DNA of 64,000 nt from Macrotis lagotis (taxonomy: Eukaryota > Chordata > Mammalia > Peramelemorphia > Peramelidae), in contig NC_133666.1 in NCBI RefSeq assembly GCF_037893015.1, positions 659,750,008-659,814,007 of the forward strand, given 5' to 3'. The position numbers were made by a program, and so were the translations under genes. Below the pieces are notes generated by a model, which did not search any database, was not told where the DNA came from, and saw only the letters and a program-made list of their open reading frames with translations. Every line of letters starts with the position of its first letter. Positions within the stretch are counted from its first letter, which is position 1. This document shows positions 1-10,843 of this stretch, piece after piece.

Positions 1-72
1 AATCCACAGGCGTTTTATGGCATCATCTCTCTGATGTCATGGTCTTCTTCAAGAATGAAGGACAAACTGCAA
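1..72 (+). repeat. 3' tail of a Mar1-like SINE
   Basis: Contains the tail words GGCATCATCTCTCTGATG and GAATGAAGGACAAAC, which recur at 41410-41474 and 59500-59550. Only the 3' part is in the window; the tRNA-like head lies upstream of base 1. Confidence 0.7.
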
Positions 73-480
73 CCTTGCATCCATTTTTGTCATGTTTTTA
101 AGAATCTAATATTGTAGGCATGTTTCCAGTGCAATCATTTTGGTCTCTTCTAACAAATTACATTTTCCCTTCATGGGAATTGTTTCTGTGCTCCTCAGAA
201 TTACATCCTTGAACACTCGGGTCTAAAACTCTTCTTGTTTATTACTTAAACACTGGATAGTTGCCTATAGCATCTTACAGCCATGTTTTTATTACTGGTT
301 CTTTTAGATTTTGTCTCCTTTGAATTTTTGTTTCTCTCAAATACTATTGTTTTTATTTCTCACCTGCCACTATACTATAGAGTATCTTACCTTGGAGTGC
401 ATATATAGGCAGTCTTCTCCCTCCCCATCCTTTATTAGAGTAAAATCTTCTTAGACCAAAACTCCTGATACTAGCTAAGA
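73..480. other. unassigned AT-rich sequence
   Basis: No coding frame, motif or repeat family was recognised. Confidence 0.4.
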
Positions 481-892
481 AACAGAAGGGTGGATTAGTG
501 GAACGGATTAGGTATAGAAGACATAGTAGTCAATGGCCAAACTCAAAGTATGATTTAGAAAAAAGGGGAAATTTGAAGAGCAAGAAATATTTTACCTCCC
601 GGATCTATGGGGAGGGAAAGAATTCATGACCAAGTAAGAGATAGAGAGCATTACAAAACTAAAATAGATAACAAACAAAACCATTGCAACCAAGATTGGA
701 AGGAAAACAGAAATCTGGGAAAGAATCTTTACAAGTGCCTCTGATAAATATTTAGAGAATAAATAGAGAAGTGAATCACATGTATAAGAACACAAGTCAT
801 TCCCCAATTAATAAATGGTCAAGCAATATGAACAGGCTATTTTCAGATGAAGAAACCAAAGCTATCCATAGGCATATAAAGAGGTGCTCAAT

Positions 893-1040
893 TTTTTTTT
901 TGGTGAGAAAAATAGGGTTAAGTGACTTGTCAAAGGTTGCACAGCTAGTAAGGATCAAGTGTCTGAGGTCAGATTTGAAACTCAAGTCTTCCTTACTTCA
1001 GGGCTGGATTTTTGTCCACTATGTCTACCTAGCTGCCCCT
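893..1040 (-). mobile_element. tRNA-derived SINE (WSINE1-like) inside L1
   Basis: A T-run is followed by the reverse complement of the SINE body: GGGTTAAGTGACTTG, CACAGCTAG, AAGTGTCTGAGG, ending CTACCTAGCTGCCCC. L1 sequence resumes at 1041. It is younger than the L1 it interrupts. Confidence 0.85.
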
Positions 1041-1240
1041 CTAAATTACTTTTGATTAGAGAATGCAAAATACAACAGTGCTGAGATACCAGTTCACATC
1101 TATTGACTAATATGAGAAAAAAGAAAAGTGATAAATATTGGAGAAATGAGTGAAAATGAGGAATCGAATGCAGTGTTAGTGGAGTTGTGAGTTGATCCAA
1201 CCATCCCATAGAATAATTTGGAACTATTCCCAAAAGATAA

Positions 1241-1244
<4 letters not shown>

Positions 1245-1287
<43 letters not shown>
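1245..1287. repeat. (GT)n microsatellite
   Basis: About 21 uninterrupted GT units inside the L1 copy. The frame reading CVCVCV through it is not a protein. Confidence 0.95.
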
Positions 1288-1292
<5 letters not shown>

Positions 1293-1890
1293 TAATTATA
1301 GTAGCCCTTTCTGCAGTGGCAAAATATTGGAAATTGAGGAGATACCCATCAATTGGGGAATGACTGAAAAGCTGTGTAATATGAATGTAATGGAATATTA
1401 TTTTGCAATAAGGATGATGAATTCAGATTTCAGAAAAACCTGGAAATACTTGTATGATTTGATGCAAAGTGATATGAGCAAAACTGAGAAAACAATATAC
1501 ATAGTATCAAAGACATTATATGATGTCCAACAGAAAATGATCTAGATCTGTCAGCAAAATAAGGATCTGAGAAAAGTACAAAGGAAAATGCTCTTCATTT
1601 CCAAATAAAGAACCGATGAACCCTGAAGGCAGATCAAAGGATACTTTTTAATTCTTATTCTTTCTCATGATTATTTTTTCCTTTTGATTTGTCTCTTCTT
1701 CTATGCTGAGACTAATAAGGAAAGATGTATTACATGATAGCACATGTATAAACTATATCAAATTGTCTACCATCTTCAAAAGAGGGGAGGGAAGGGTAAA
1801 AAGTATGGAACTCAAAATCTTGTAAAAATGAATGTTAAAATTGTCTTGATATGTAATTTGGGAAAAATTAAATACTATATTTTTAAAAAA

Positions 1891-2394
1891 ACCTCTTGGG
1901 GTTATAAGACATTGGGCAGCTATACTCTTACCAGCTTTTGCAGCTGTACTTTAGTTTTGATCAGATCCTTGTCAATTGTAAATTATAGTCCAGAAATCCA
2001 AATCACATTCTCAAACACCAACTTTTGAATAGGTATTCACTTCTCAAATGGATTTTTCTTTTCTTTCCTTGAGAGGAACAGAAAGAAAAGCACATTGTGT
2101 TCCTTATTTGTTGCCAGTTTCTTTCAGTAGACTTCAAAATAATTGGCAATATTCTTGAGGATCCTTATAAAAGTGGCATTTGTGATCACATGAATTACTA
2201 GAAAAAAGTAATTGCTATTTATTTTGGGGATGTTATTAATTTAGTATGTTCTCTGTTAGGTAAACAATAAACCTTTCCCTTGTTTTCAGGTTAGCAAATA
2301 GCTTCCTCAGTATCCTTGAGTAGGGAATCATCAATTACTCTTGTTCTTCCTCTAATTCAATGATTTCTCCCTTAATAGCTTCTGTTACTACATT
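1891..2394. other. unassigned sequence
   Basis: AT-rich with no recognised repeat or coding frame. Pyrimidine-rich runs near 2050 and 2390 border the next L1. Confidence 0.35.
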
Positions 2395-3640
2395 CTTTTT
2401 TTCTTTAACACTTTATTTTCCCCAATAACATGTAAAAATAATTTTAACATTCTTTTTTATTCAAATTTTGAGTTTCGAATTTTCTTTCTTTTGCAGTTCC
2501 TTCTCCATTGTATTGAGAAAGCAATCAACTTGACATAGGTAATGCATGTGTAGTTGTTCAAAACACACTTCCATGTAAGTCATTATTTGAAAGAAAACAC
2601 AGGCAAAAAAAAGCCCAAGAAAAATAATGAAAATAAAGAAAATAGCATTGATCTGCTCTCAGATTCTACCAGTTCTTTCTCTGGAGATGGACAGTACCTT
2701 TCACCTTAAGTCCTAAAGATTTATTTTGATATTTATAGCAGTTCTTTCTGTAATGTCAAACAACTGGAAATTGAGAGAATGTCCAGAAGTTGTTCTGTAA
2801 GAAATCATGAGGAGCAGGATTTCAGAAAAAACCTGGAAAGTCTTGCATGAATTGCAAAATAAAATGATTGGTAAAACTGTCATTTGCATGTAACTGGAAA
2901 AACAAATAAATACAATATCAGAACTTTAAAAATTATTATTTTGGATCATTTTATTGCTGAGAATATCTAAGTCAGAGTAAATCATCAAATAATATTGCTG
3001 TCACTGTGTACAATGTTATCCTGTTTCTGTTTATTTCCCTTTGCATCAGCTCATATAAGTCTTTCCATGTTTTTCTGAGAGCATCCTTCTTTAAGCTCAA
3101 TAATGTTCTTCCCAATAACTTATTCAGCCTTTACACAATTGACGGACATTCCCTCAATTTCCAATTCCTTTCCACTACTAGAAGAGACCAGAGACCCTTC
3201 TCAACTGTGGCTACCATCTCAACTGCTCCTCCTCAGGACCCTGGACTATAAAACAAATCTAAGTATAGGCAATGCAATAGAGTCTTGCCCCTGGGACCAA
3301 CAAAGAGACTCTGTATATCTCCTGAGCCATTGTTTGATTCCCTTACCATCTGTGGGATGAGATGTCTGGAAACCAGTGCTGCTGGCATTGATTCAGTTGC
3401 CCCTTTTCCTGGTTTGTCAGGATCCAGTCTGCTCTGGACTGCATTCCTCTCTCAACCTGATTCAGCAAACCTTCCCTGTTGATCTTCTAAATTGCATTGG
3501 GTGGGAAAAATGTTTCACTTTATCTTTTTTGGGTCATTATTTTAAATTATTTGGAAGGGTTTGGGGAGAACTCAAGTGAGTCCCAATCTTTACTCTGTCA
3601 TTTTGGCTCTGTCTCTGTGACTCCATATTCTCAGGTGGAT
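2395..3640 (-). mobile_element. L1 LINE keeping 3' end and 5' UTR, body deleted
   Basis: 2395-2735 and 2940-3190 are the reverse complement of the L1 3' region, with ORF2 words such as CATTCCCTCAATTTCC near 3147. From about 3200 it jumps to a GC-richer segment resembling 46400-46870, including GAGAACTCAAGTGAG against GAGAACTCACAAATA, ending in TGTCATTTTGGCTCTG, which reads as an L1 5' start on the minus strand. ORF1 and nearly all of ORF2 are missing. A short plus-strand L1 piece sits inside at 2735-2915. The frames at 3006-3579 are antisense to L1 and are not genes. Confidence 0.7.
2735..2915 (+). mobile_element. short internally deleted L1 fragment nested in a minus-strand L1
   Basis: Runs in the opposite sense to its surroundings: TATAGCAGTTCTTTCTG, GGAAATTGAGAGAATG and TTTCAGAAAAAACCTGG are the usual order of the L1 ORF2 end, followed directly by CATGTAACTGGAAAAAC, the 3' terminus. 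The segment normally between them is absent. It may be a nested insertion or an inversion during priming. Confidence 0.6.
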
Positions 3641-4369
3641 TAGGAGCTTCTCTCAGAGCACTTAGTCTCCTCCCTTCAAATCTGTTTTTAATTATACAGC
3701 TGTTCTACCTTTTTTTCTCTGTGTAATAATCTTTTTCCCTCTAATATCTGGACTAGGAAAAGTCTCTGCTCCTGAACCTCAAATTCCCCCTTTTCTCCCC
3801 CATTAAAACTTTCCTCCGTTTTCCTATTGTAACCCTTCATTCTCTCTGACAACCTGAAGTATGGAGAGGTGCACCTCTTCCTCTTCTCTTCCAGGAGAAA
3901 GCTCAGTCTTCACTTGGAGACAGATATAGAAATATCTAATACTAGTCATTTTACACTTTTCAGCATCATTAGAGGGAATATCTGCATCGATGATGCCACA
4001 CATTTATCAGAGCATCAGGCTGTGCACAAACTTAGAACAAGACTGAAATGGATGCAAATGATCTAGTTAATACTGGACATCAAGCTTCAGTTTTATTTAG
4101 TGTCACTGACTTTCCTAGATATAACAAACACATTCCTCCAACTCACTTTGGAACTTTCTAATTTGCATAAAAAGTAATTTCAATATATAGATACTTCGAA
4201 TGAGTTTCAGCAACTTCCACAGACATGCAGAGAGAGAATTTTTTTTCCTACAATAGACTTTACTTCCCTAGGAAGAATTGTTTTTTTCATCCATCCAGGT
4301 TGAGAATGCAAACTTAGAGGATAAAGATTGGTTTTCATTTCAATCTTTAACTCCATCATGCTTATGAAA
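3641..4369. other. unassigned sequence
   Basis: Pyrimidine-rich at 3660-3900. No repeat family or gene recognised. A 65-residue frame at 3869-4066 has no recognisable domain. Confidence 0.35.
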
Positions 4370-4512
4370 GACTGTGTGGCATAGTAGATAAAATTTAACC
4401 TCTCCAGAAAGTCCTGGGTTCAAGGGCTGATTCAGATATATATTGGGTTTGTGATCTAGGCATGTCTTAATCTTTCAGTCAACTCTAATACCACAAATTG
4501 TAGAAAAGGTTA
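4370..4512 (+). repeat. old tRNA-headed SINE (MIR/CORE type)
   Basis: TGTGTGGCATAGTAGATA, GTCCTGGGTTCAAGG and TTTGTGATCTAGGCATG follow the head and middle order of MIR-like SINEs. Diverged. Confidence 0.6.
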
Positions 4513-4544
4513 CTTATGGACACAGATAGAATAAAATTCTTGAC

Positions 4545-5560
4545 CAATATTTATTTTTTAAAATATTTTATTGATTTATTTTTTCAACTACATGCAATGG
4601 TAGTTTTTTTAGTTTATTTTCTTTTTTGCAAGGCAATGGGGTTAAGTGGCTTGCCCAAGGCCACACCGCTAGGTGATTATTAAGTGTCTGAGGTCAGATT
4701 TGAACTCAGGGACTCCTGACTACAGGGCCGGTGCTCTATCCACAGTGCCATCTAGCTGCCCCATAGTAGTTTTTAAAAATCATTTTTGCAAGATTTTGAC
4801 TTTCACATTTTTCTCCCTCCTTCCCTTAACTCCCCCTCCTCCTGACAAAAATTAATCTAATATAGGTTATACATGTATAACCAAGCTAAAGAAAGATCTA
4901 AATTAATCATGTTGTGAAAGAATAATCAAATCAAAATTGGAGAGAAAAAAATAATACATAAGACAACTTTTAAAAATTGAAGACAGTATAATTTGGTCTG
5001 CATTTAAACTCCACATTTCCTTCTCTGAATATGAATGGTATTTTCCATCACTAGTCTTTTAGTATTTTCTTGATTATTGAACTGCTGAAATGAGCAAGTC
5101 CATCGTAGTTGATAATCATCCCATGTTGCTATTAGTGTGTAAAATGTTCTTTTGGTTCTGCTCATTTCATTTAGCATCAGTTCATGCAAATCCTTCCAGG
5201 TGACTCTGAATTTCCATCTCTCATGATTTCTTATAGAACAATAGTGTTTCATCACACCCATATACCACAATTTGTTCAGCCATTCCCCAATTGATGTATA
5301 TGCACTCAATTTCCAATTCTTTGTTTCTATGAAAAGAGTTCCTATATACATATTTTTGTAAATGTGAATTTTTTTTACCCTTTTTTGTGATCTCTTAGGA
5401 ATATAGACTTAGTAGTAGCATTGCTGGATCAAAGAGTATGCACAGTTTTATTGTCCTTTGAGTGCAAATCCCAACTGCTCTCCAGAAAGTTTGGATCAGT
5501 TCACAATTCCATGAACAATACGTTAGTAGATCAATATTTCTTGACATTGATAAAAATCAT
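4545..5560 (-). mobile_element. L1 LINE, 5'-truncated (3' UTR and ORF2 end)
   Basis: Begins with the reverse complement of the L1 3' end (CAACTACATGCAATGG), passes through the 3' UTR (GTTATACATGTATAACC at about 4865) and reads into the ORF2 C-terminus at 5004-5351 on the minus strand (GEWLNKLWYMGVMKHYCS, like the L1 GEWLNKLWYMNVMEYY region). Split by a SINE at about 4618-4763. Confidence 0.85.
4618..4763 (-). mobile_element. tRNA-derived SINE (WSINE1-like) inside L1
   Basis: Reverse complement of the SINE: TTTTTTGCAAGGCAATGG, GCCACACCGCTAGG, ending CATCTAGCTGCCCC. Short TAGTTTTT copies flank it, compatible with a target duplication. Confidence 0.85.
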
Positions 5561-6436
5561 GTCTGCTTCACACATCACCCACATCACACCCAAATGGTCT
5601 TAATACTTAGCATAGGACTTTAATTGTGAAAGCTCTTTAATGAAGGTGTCTTGGACCGAGTTATCAACCCACTTTGTTTCCCTCTTCAGGATGAGGCCAC
5701 CCAAACACCAAAAAAGCATGATGCTGTCATCTCTTTTCCAAAACCAAGATGGGTAGGCATAATTATCACTTGTATGGCTTGGTCTGGACTTCTGCATTCC
5801 ATCTAGCCATCTATTCTAACTCTTTTGTCATCAGTCTGGGTCCTGCTTCTTCATCTAAAACAACTCCCCCAGAATCAGACTTCTGAGGTAATGACACTTT
5901 CCCCCCAGGGGTATGCATTCACTTAGCTATGGAAATTCATTTTGATGATAAGATATCCTGACTCATGGGGAAAGCTTCAGTTCAAATTTTAGATCTCATC
6001 TTGCCATCTGACACTATGTGCATGTCCCTGTCTTCTCATTGATGTATTGGACATTGCATTCAAATCAATTCTATATGTATTTGTATGTATCTGTGTATAC
6101 ATATGTATATATCCATAATTGCACTTATATAAATATATCAAAATGTTTATTTTTAGAACTATGTTATATATATATAATGTAGTACATATAAATTATGTTT
6201 TATAATTAAGTAAATAAAAATAAATTATACATAAATGTAAATATGTATATAAATTTAAAGAGATCTTTATTTAAAAATATTTTTGCATAAAATAAATATA
6301 TAAATATATGAATTTACACATAAATATACATATATATGCTCTAACTTTGAATTCCTTGGTGCACAAGAATAGTAGTGAGAATTCTAAGATCCCTCCTGTT
6401 CCTCTATGCAGTTTTCCTTATAATCATTTTCCAAGG
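5561..6436. other. unassigned sequence with AT-rich core
   Basis: 5600-5830 carries a 65-residue minus-strand frame with no recognised domain. 6060-6340 is very AT-rich with many TATAAATA/TATATA words, a low-complexity tract. Confidence 0.35.
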
Positions 6437-6578
6437 TACTTTTTGCAAGACAATAGGGGTAAAATGATTTGTCCAAGGTCACACAGCTAGCTAATTATTA
6501 AATGTCTGAAGTCAATGAACTCAGGTCTTCTTGACTCTAGACTTGATGCTCTATCCACTGCACCACCTAGCTACCTCT
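6437..6578 (-). mobile_element. tRNA-derived SINE (WSINE1-like)
   Basis: Reverse-complement SINE: TTTTTGCAAGACAATAGG, CACACAGCTAGCTAATTA, ending CACCACCTAGCTACC. Slightly diverged. Confidence 0.85.
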
Positions 6579-6637
6579 CAAGACATTTTCTATTTGATTT
6601 TCACTTAACAGGCATTACCCAAGTCATTAAGTGCTTC

Positions 6638-6795
6638 TTGGAGGCAGTTAGGTGGTACTTCAGATAGGGCACTGAACCAAAAATCAAGAAGATATACATT
6701 GAAATTTAGTCTTTGAGTCTTATTAGCTTTGTGACCCTGGGCAAGTCACCTAATTGCTATCTCCCTCAGTTTCCTAATATGTAAAAAAAGGAGTG
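6638..6795 (+). repeat. older tRNA-headed SINE (MIR/CORE type)
   Basis: GGAGGCAGTTAGGTGG head, then TTTGTGACCCTGGGCAAG, CTCAGTTTCCTAATATG. More diverged than its neighbours. Confidence 0.7.
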
Positions 6796-6963
6796 ATCAT
6801 AGCATCTAATATCCAAAGTTTCAAGGAGCAAATATGTATATATATGTATAGTGCTTTTAATACTTTTAAATATTATATAAATGAATCTATTATTATAAAG
6901 AATTAATAAAAATCAGAATAACCTGGAGAGTTTATTACTCCCTCATTTGAGCTTGCCCTCCTT

Positions 6964-7106
6964 GGGGCAGCTAGGTGGCACAGTGAATAGAGCACTGGTG
7001 GTGGAGTCAGGAGGATTGAGTTCATAGCTGGCCTCATTTAATAATTACCTATCTGTGTGACCTTGGGCAAGTTATTTAACCCCATTGACTAGCCAAAAAA
7101 AAAAAC
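6964..7106 (+). mobile_element. tRNA-derived SINE (WSINE1-like)
   Basis: GGGGCAGCTAGGTGGCACAG head, TTTAATAATTACCTATC middle, A11 tail near 7096. A good near-complete copy. Confidence 0.9.
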
Positions 7107-7199
7107 GTCTTCAGGCTGTTTAACTCTAGGTTGGATCATCAAGAACAGCCCAACACCTGAGTAAACAAAAGATTGCACTCCTAAATTAATTTTGTAAAA

Positions 7200-7510
7200 T
7201 ATTAGGCCTTGAAGGACCCTCAGAGGTCTAGCCCTGGAGATTTAGAATCAGAAGGAACTTTGGGGGACATCTATTTCAGTGCCCCTCTAATTGGATCTGT
7301 GACCCAATTAAATTAAATTCTTAGGATGATAGGAGCATAGATCTTGAGCTGGAAGTACACTCAAAGGCCAACTAATCCAACCCTCTAATTTTACAGATAT
7401 AGAAACTGAGTCCCTGAAAGGTCAAATATCTTTCCCAGGAGCATACAGAGAGTTAGTAACAAATTCAGGTGTTGACCCCAAGTCTTCTGACTAGTTGGAA
7501 CCTCCTTGCC
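7200..7510 (-). repeat. MIR-related repeats
   Basis: TTTTACAGATATAGAAACTG, then a diverged acceptor of the form 'catacagagagttagta', with an upstream piece of the GAAGGAACTTTGGGGGAC type. These match the common unit 'gctggaaggaccttagaggtcatctagtccaa' in decayed form. Similar units occur at 30885-31345. Confidence 0.55.
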
Positions 7511-7559
7511 TCCCAAGAATCTAGAAATCATGGGGTTCTAGGAATCACTCTCTCTGCAT

Positions 7560-7735
7560 GTGCTGCATGGTGTTGTGTAAGGCTCATTATACAATTATAG
7601 TTCAAATTATCAAATTGTGCTTTTCAATTATGATGTGATTCTGTGTTCTAATTATGTAATTATGGCACCCATGCTAATTGCATAATCAAGATGGTCAATT
7701 ATGTCATTAAAAATATGACATTTGATTCCATGCTC
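7560..7735. promoter_or_regulatory. candidate conserved regulatory element, ATTA-rich
   Basis: Repeat-free stretch with about nine ATTA/TAAT cores in about 130 bp (ACAATTAT, CAAATTAT, CAATTATG, CTAATTATGTAATTATGG, GCTAATTGCATAATC, TCAATTATG). These are homeodomain- or POU-type words. Density and non-randomness suggest an enhancer; conservation was not tested. Confidence 0.35.
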
Positions 7736-8019
7736 CGAAACATTCTTTTATAAGAGAATATAATTTATCAAGAACTATGAAACCTGACATGGAACTCCTT
7801 TCCTCTGGCAAATCAAATATAAAGATGGAAATTCACAAAACATTTCTATGGACTTTTATTAATCATCCCCAAAGTTCTTTGTTCTCACTGTCTCCTCCAT
7901 TGTCTCTATTGTTCAGTACTTTCCTGGACCCTGCGCTGACTAAAGGACCCCTGCCTTCCTAACTTCACTCCAGTATATGTTATCTACCACTCTCAAATCC
8001 CTTGCTGCCGTAGTCCTGT

Positions 8020-8260
8020 TGTCAATCAATCAGTTCTTGCCAAACTCAACCTGTATTACTCCAGCCAAATGATGCCTTTGCACCTAATTCACGGGCTGCT
8101 GAAGGAGGATGGTGGGAAAATGTCAACGCTATGCTAATTGAGACAACCACAAATTTGTCATCTAATTTTCACTTGCCCTCCATGCTTCAAGGCAGGCATG
8201 TTATTGTTCCCTAATTAATTTAATACCCCACTCTCCAAAGCAGCTGTTTGGATAGTTTGA
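8020..8260. promoter_or_regulatory. candidate conserved regulatory element
   Basis: Repeat-free sequence with TATGCTAATTGAG, TCATCTAATTTTC and CCCTAATTAATTTAAT words and moderate base composition between decayed repeats. Inference only. Confidence 0.3.
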
Positions 8261-8623
8261 TAAATAGAACTGTTCTCTCCTCAAGTTTCCCAAATGACCC
8301 CCTCCTTTCACTTTCTTAACTATGGATGTAACCATATGCTTCACTGAAAAAAATTAAAATAATTCCTTGAGAACTCTCTCTTTTCCTCTCCTCATCTCAC
8401 ATCAGTTTGATCTATTTCACTATTATCTCCTTTTTCTCTCTCTCCAGTCTCAGATAAAGATGCTGCCTTTTTAGCCAAAACCAACCCATCCTTTGATCCC
8501 TTCCCCTGCTGACTTCTCCAGAAGAGTATCTCCTTTATCATTTCCACTTTCTCTAACCTGCAATCTCTGCTCTGCTTTCCCTTTGTCTACAAGTCTAGAA
8601 ACAAATCCGTTTCTCCCATTCTT

Positions 8624-8770
8624 TTTTTTAAGAAATTTTCTTTTTTTTTAAATTTTATTTATGTAGGGCAATGGGGTTAAATGATTTGCCCAAGGTCACA
8701 CAGCTAAGCAATTATTAAGTGTCTGAGGTTGGATTTGAACTCAGGTCCTCCTGACTCCAGGGCTGTCCCT
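8624..8770 (-). mobile_element. tRNA-derived SINE, 5'-truncated
   Basis: Reverse-complement body ending at GACTCCAGGGCTG, so the tRNA head is missing. Flanked by imperfect 15-bp repeats GTTTCTCCCATTCTT (8609-8623) and GTTTCTCCAGTTCTT (8771-8785), read as the target duplication. Confidence 0.85.
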
Positions 8771-8798
8771 GTTTCTCCAGTTCTTAAAAAAAATCCTT

Positions 8799-8950
8799 GG
8801 GACAGCTAGGTGGTCCTGTAAATAGAGCACCAGCCCTGGAGTCAGGAAGACCTGAGTTCAAATCCAACCTCAGGCACTTAATAATTACCTAGCTGTGTGA
8901 TCTTGGGCAAGTCACTTAATCCCATTACCCTGCCAAAACAAAAACAAAAC
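8799..8950 (+). mobile_element. tRNA-derived SINE (WSINE1-like)
   Basis: GGGACAGCTAGGTGG head, ACTTAATAATTACCTAGC middle, A-rich tail with AAAACAAAAC. It lies head to head with the previous copy, so the two could fold into a hairpin if transcribed. Confidence 0.9.
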
Positions 8951-9095
8951 AAATCCTCACTTGATATCACCATCATAGCTATAAGTCTCTTTCCCCTTCT
9001 CAGCTAACCTCCATGGACAATCAGTGTTTTTACTTCTCCTTATCTACAAGTTGTGCCTCTACTTCTCTCCAATCTAGGAGGCATATGACTTATGT

Positions 9096-9299
9096 TTCGA
9101 AGGATATTAAGGAGCCCAAGTGGCAGAGGCAAGTTAGAAGTAGATTTCAGATATAGGCAGCTGCATCAAGGTGAGAAAGTAGAATGGAATAGCATTAGCA
9201 GGAAACACCTAGCTAAGAATGTTCTGTCATAATAGAGTAGCCTTTAATGATTTTTTGGGTCTAGTGTTTAGGGTGAGGTGGTGAAAGATATTTAATGCA
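9096..9299. other. unassigned sequence
   Basis: Mixed composition, no recognised element. Confidence 0.3.
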
Positions 9300-9680
9300 A
9301 CAAATATTGTGCTTCCAATTAGCAATATTAGGGCTCAGCAGCTCCCCTTTTAATCTAATTGTTCTAATTATCCAGTTAAGATTCCATGTAATCTCATTCA
9401 GTCTAATTACTTTCAATTAGGTTTCAATGAAGCTTGTATTGAACCATCTACAAGTCTTGGGAGTACTCCATGGGGTGGGGGGGGCTGGTGTTTTCCAGTT
9501 GGGATGTGTACTGAAGCAGGAACCATCCCCACTGGCTTTGTTTACCAGAGCCAGCACACATGGGCTTCATTAAAAATGCAGAGGGTAGTTTACTAGCATT
9601 CTGGGAAGCCTGCCTTCACCATGGGCACAGTGCCCACTGACTCTGGGTACAGGCTAATGGATTAATCCCAAGTGCCAATC
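9300..9680. promoter_or_regulatory. candidate conserved regulatory element, ATTA-rich
   Basis: 9310-9425 has repeated TAATT words (CCAATTAGC, TCTAATTGTTCTAATTATC, GTCTAATTACTTTCAATTAG). 9654-9669 has TAATGGATTAATCCC, which contains a TAATnnATTA dimer site and a TAATCC core. It is repeat-free apart from a short G-run. Function is inferred from motif density only. Confidence 0.35.
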
Positions 9681-9817
9681 CAAGAGATTTCCCACTATTT
9701 TCCTATAAAATAATCTCTTCCCTTTCTATGGGAAGAAAAATGTCTTGTATATTCTTAGATTATCATTTTCTCAGATCTCAGTTGTCCATGTCAAATGCGT
9801 ACCCTTTTCTGTGGTTC

Positions 9818-10112
9818 ACTGGTAATTGTCCTTCCTTCTTGAAGAGAACTATGACATCAGGGAGGTGATATCATGACAAGCACATGAGTTGGATTGGAGT
9901 GAGGGAGATGCTATACTAAGACACCAGTCTCACTGTCTCCTCCAGAGCCATCTGGATCCAGTGGCCAGATGTGAATCAGGGCAACTGGAGATGGCTCTGG
10001 ATGTGAGGCAATCAGGGTTAAGTGACTTAACCAAGGTCACACAACTGGTCAGTGTCAAGTATCTGAGACTGGATTCAAACTCCCATTCTCCTGACTCCAA
10101 GGCCTAGCTGCC
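9818..10112 (-). mobile_element. Mar1-like SINE (tRNA head, CORE, LINE-like tail)
   Basis: In reverse order it shows the tail (TTCTTGAAGAGAACTATGAC, near 9840), core (CTCACTGTCTCCTCCAGAG, ATGTGAGGCAATCAGGG) and tRNA-like head (GTGACTTAACCAAGGTCAC, ending CTAGCTGCCCTAC). The architecture matches 41195-41474 read on the other strand. Confidence 0.8.
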
Positions 10113-10429
10113 CTACTCTAACATTAAAGAATGTAAAGAATGTGGCCTGCTACTGCCTAACAGGTTTGGATGAAGAACTAAGATGATTTTGGCCTGGTAT
10201 CATAGTTTTCTGTTCCCACATAGCATAAGGAGCTGGAAAGGTTCATGGTCTGCCACTCAGAACCTGGTTGAGTCTGGGCAGGACTCATTAATATTCCATT
10301 ACATTCAAATAACAGACATCCCCCCATACAACGGGCACTCATTTTGTCTGAGATACTGGCTACCACACAAAGCTTGGCTATGAATCTCTTGATATATACT
10401 ATATTTATGGCAAAGGGAGGCAGTAAGAT

Positions 10430-10540
10430 ACAGAGTGATTATGGAGTTGGCCTTCAAGCCAAGAACTAGATACAGGTCTGACAATGTGACCTTAAATAAG
10501 TCACTTCACTTCTCAATAATCTAAGGAACTAAAGAAGAAA
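10430..10540 (+). repeat. MIR fragment
   Basis: CAATGTGACCTTAAATAAG and CACTTCACTTCTCAATAATC follow the MIR central order. Confidence 0.5.
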
Positions 10541-10843
10541 AAGTGGAGACTTACATTGATGGAGGCTTTCTCCTCACCAGGGAGCTCTCTATATGAAATC
10601 ACAGCACCAATCCTTAACCCCTATATCATAAGCTCAATATCAAGACACTTAAGGGAATATGAAAATTTGGTAAACAAGACATCTTTGCCTTTATCCAAGA
10701 CTCTGAGCCACAGAAAGAGTGTCCACTCAAAGGACTAAACAAACTGTATGGGCAAGTATTTAACCAGGGAATGGAGAAATGGAAGCCCTTGAGAATTTCC
10801 TCATTATTCAGAATGTAAATGAGATGTGATCCAAACAACTTTC
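10541..10843. other. unassigned sequence
   Basis: No recognised element; short frames on both strands without domains. Confidence 0.3.

Larger units (their letters stand above)
480..1890 (+). mobile_element. L1 LINE, 5'-truncated (ORF2 C-terminal part and 3' end)
   Basis: Broken frames match the end of L1 ORF2: residues such as NKWSSNMNRLFSDEE near 790-860 parallel the NKWPKDMNRHFS region of L1 ORF2, and the frame at 1192-1545 continues it. It ends in the marsupial L1 3' tail near 1860-1890 (GGAAAAATTAAATAC followed by A-rich sequence). A minus-strand SINE at 893-1040 splits it and a GT microsatellite has grown inside at 1245-1287. It has multiple stops and is a dead copy. Confidence 0.85.
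8380..9095 (+). mobile_element. L2 LINE fragment carrying two nested SINEs
   Basis: Pyrimidine-rich sequence resembling the L2 ORF2 region (ACAAGTCTAGAAAC through CCTCACTTGATATCACC, CTCAGCTAACCTCCATGG, ACTTCTCTCCAATCTAGG). The two halves are separated by SINEs of opposite sense at 8624-8770 and 8799-8950. Confidence 0.5.

Noticed and set aside
3006-3579. Cluster of overlapping plus frames
   Set aside because: Antisense to L1 5' UTR and ORF2 end.
6964-7106. tRNA gene suggested by SINE heads
   Set aside because: SINE heads keep only tRNA-like promoter words; no cloverleaf or anticodon loop is supported.
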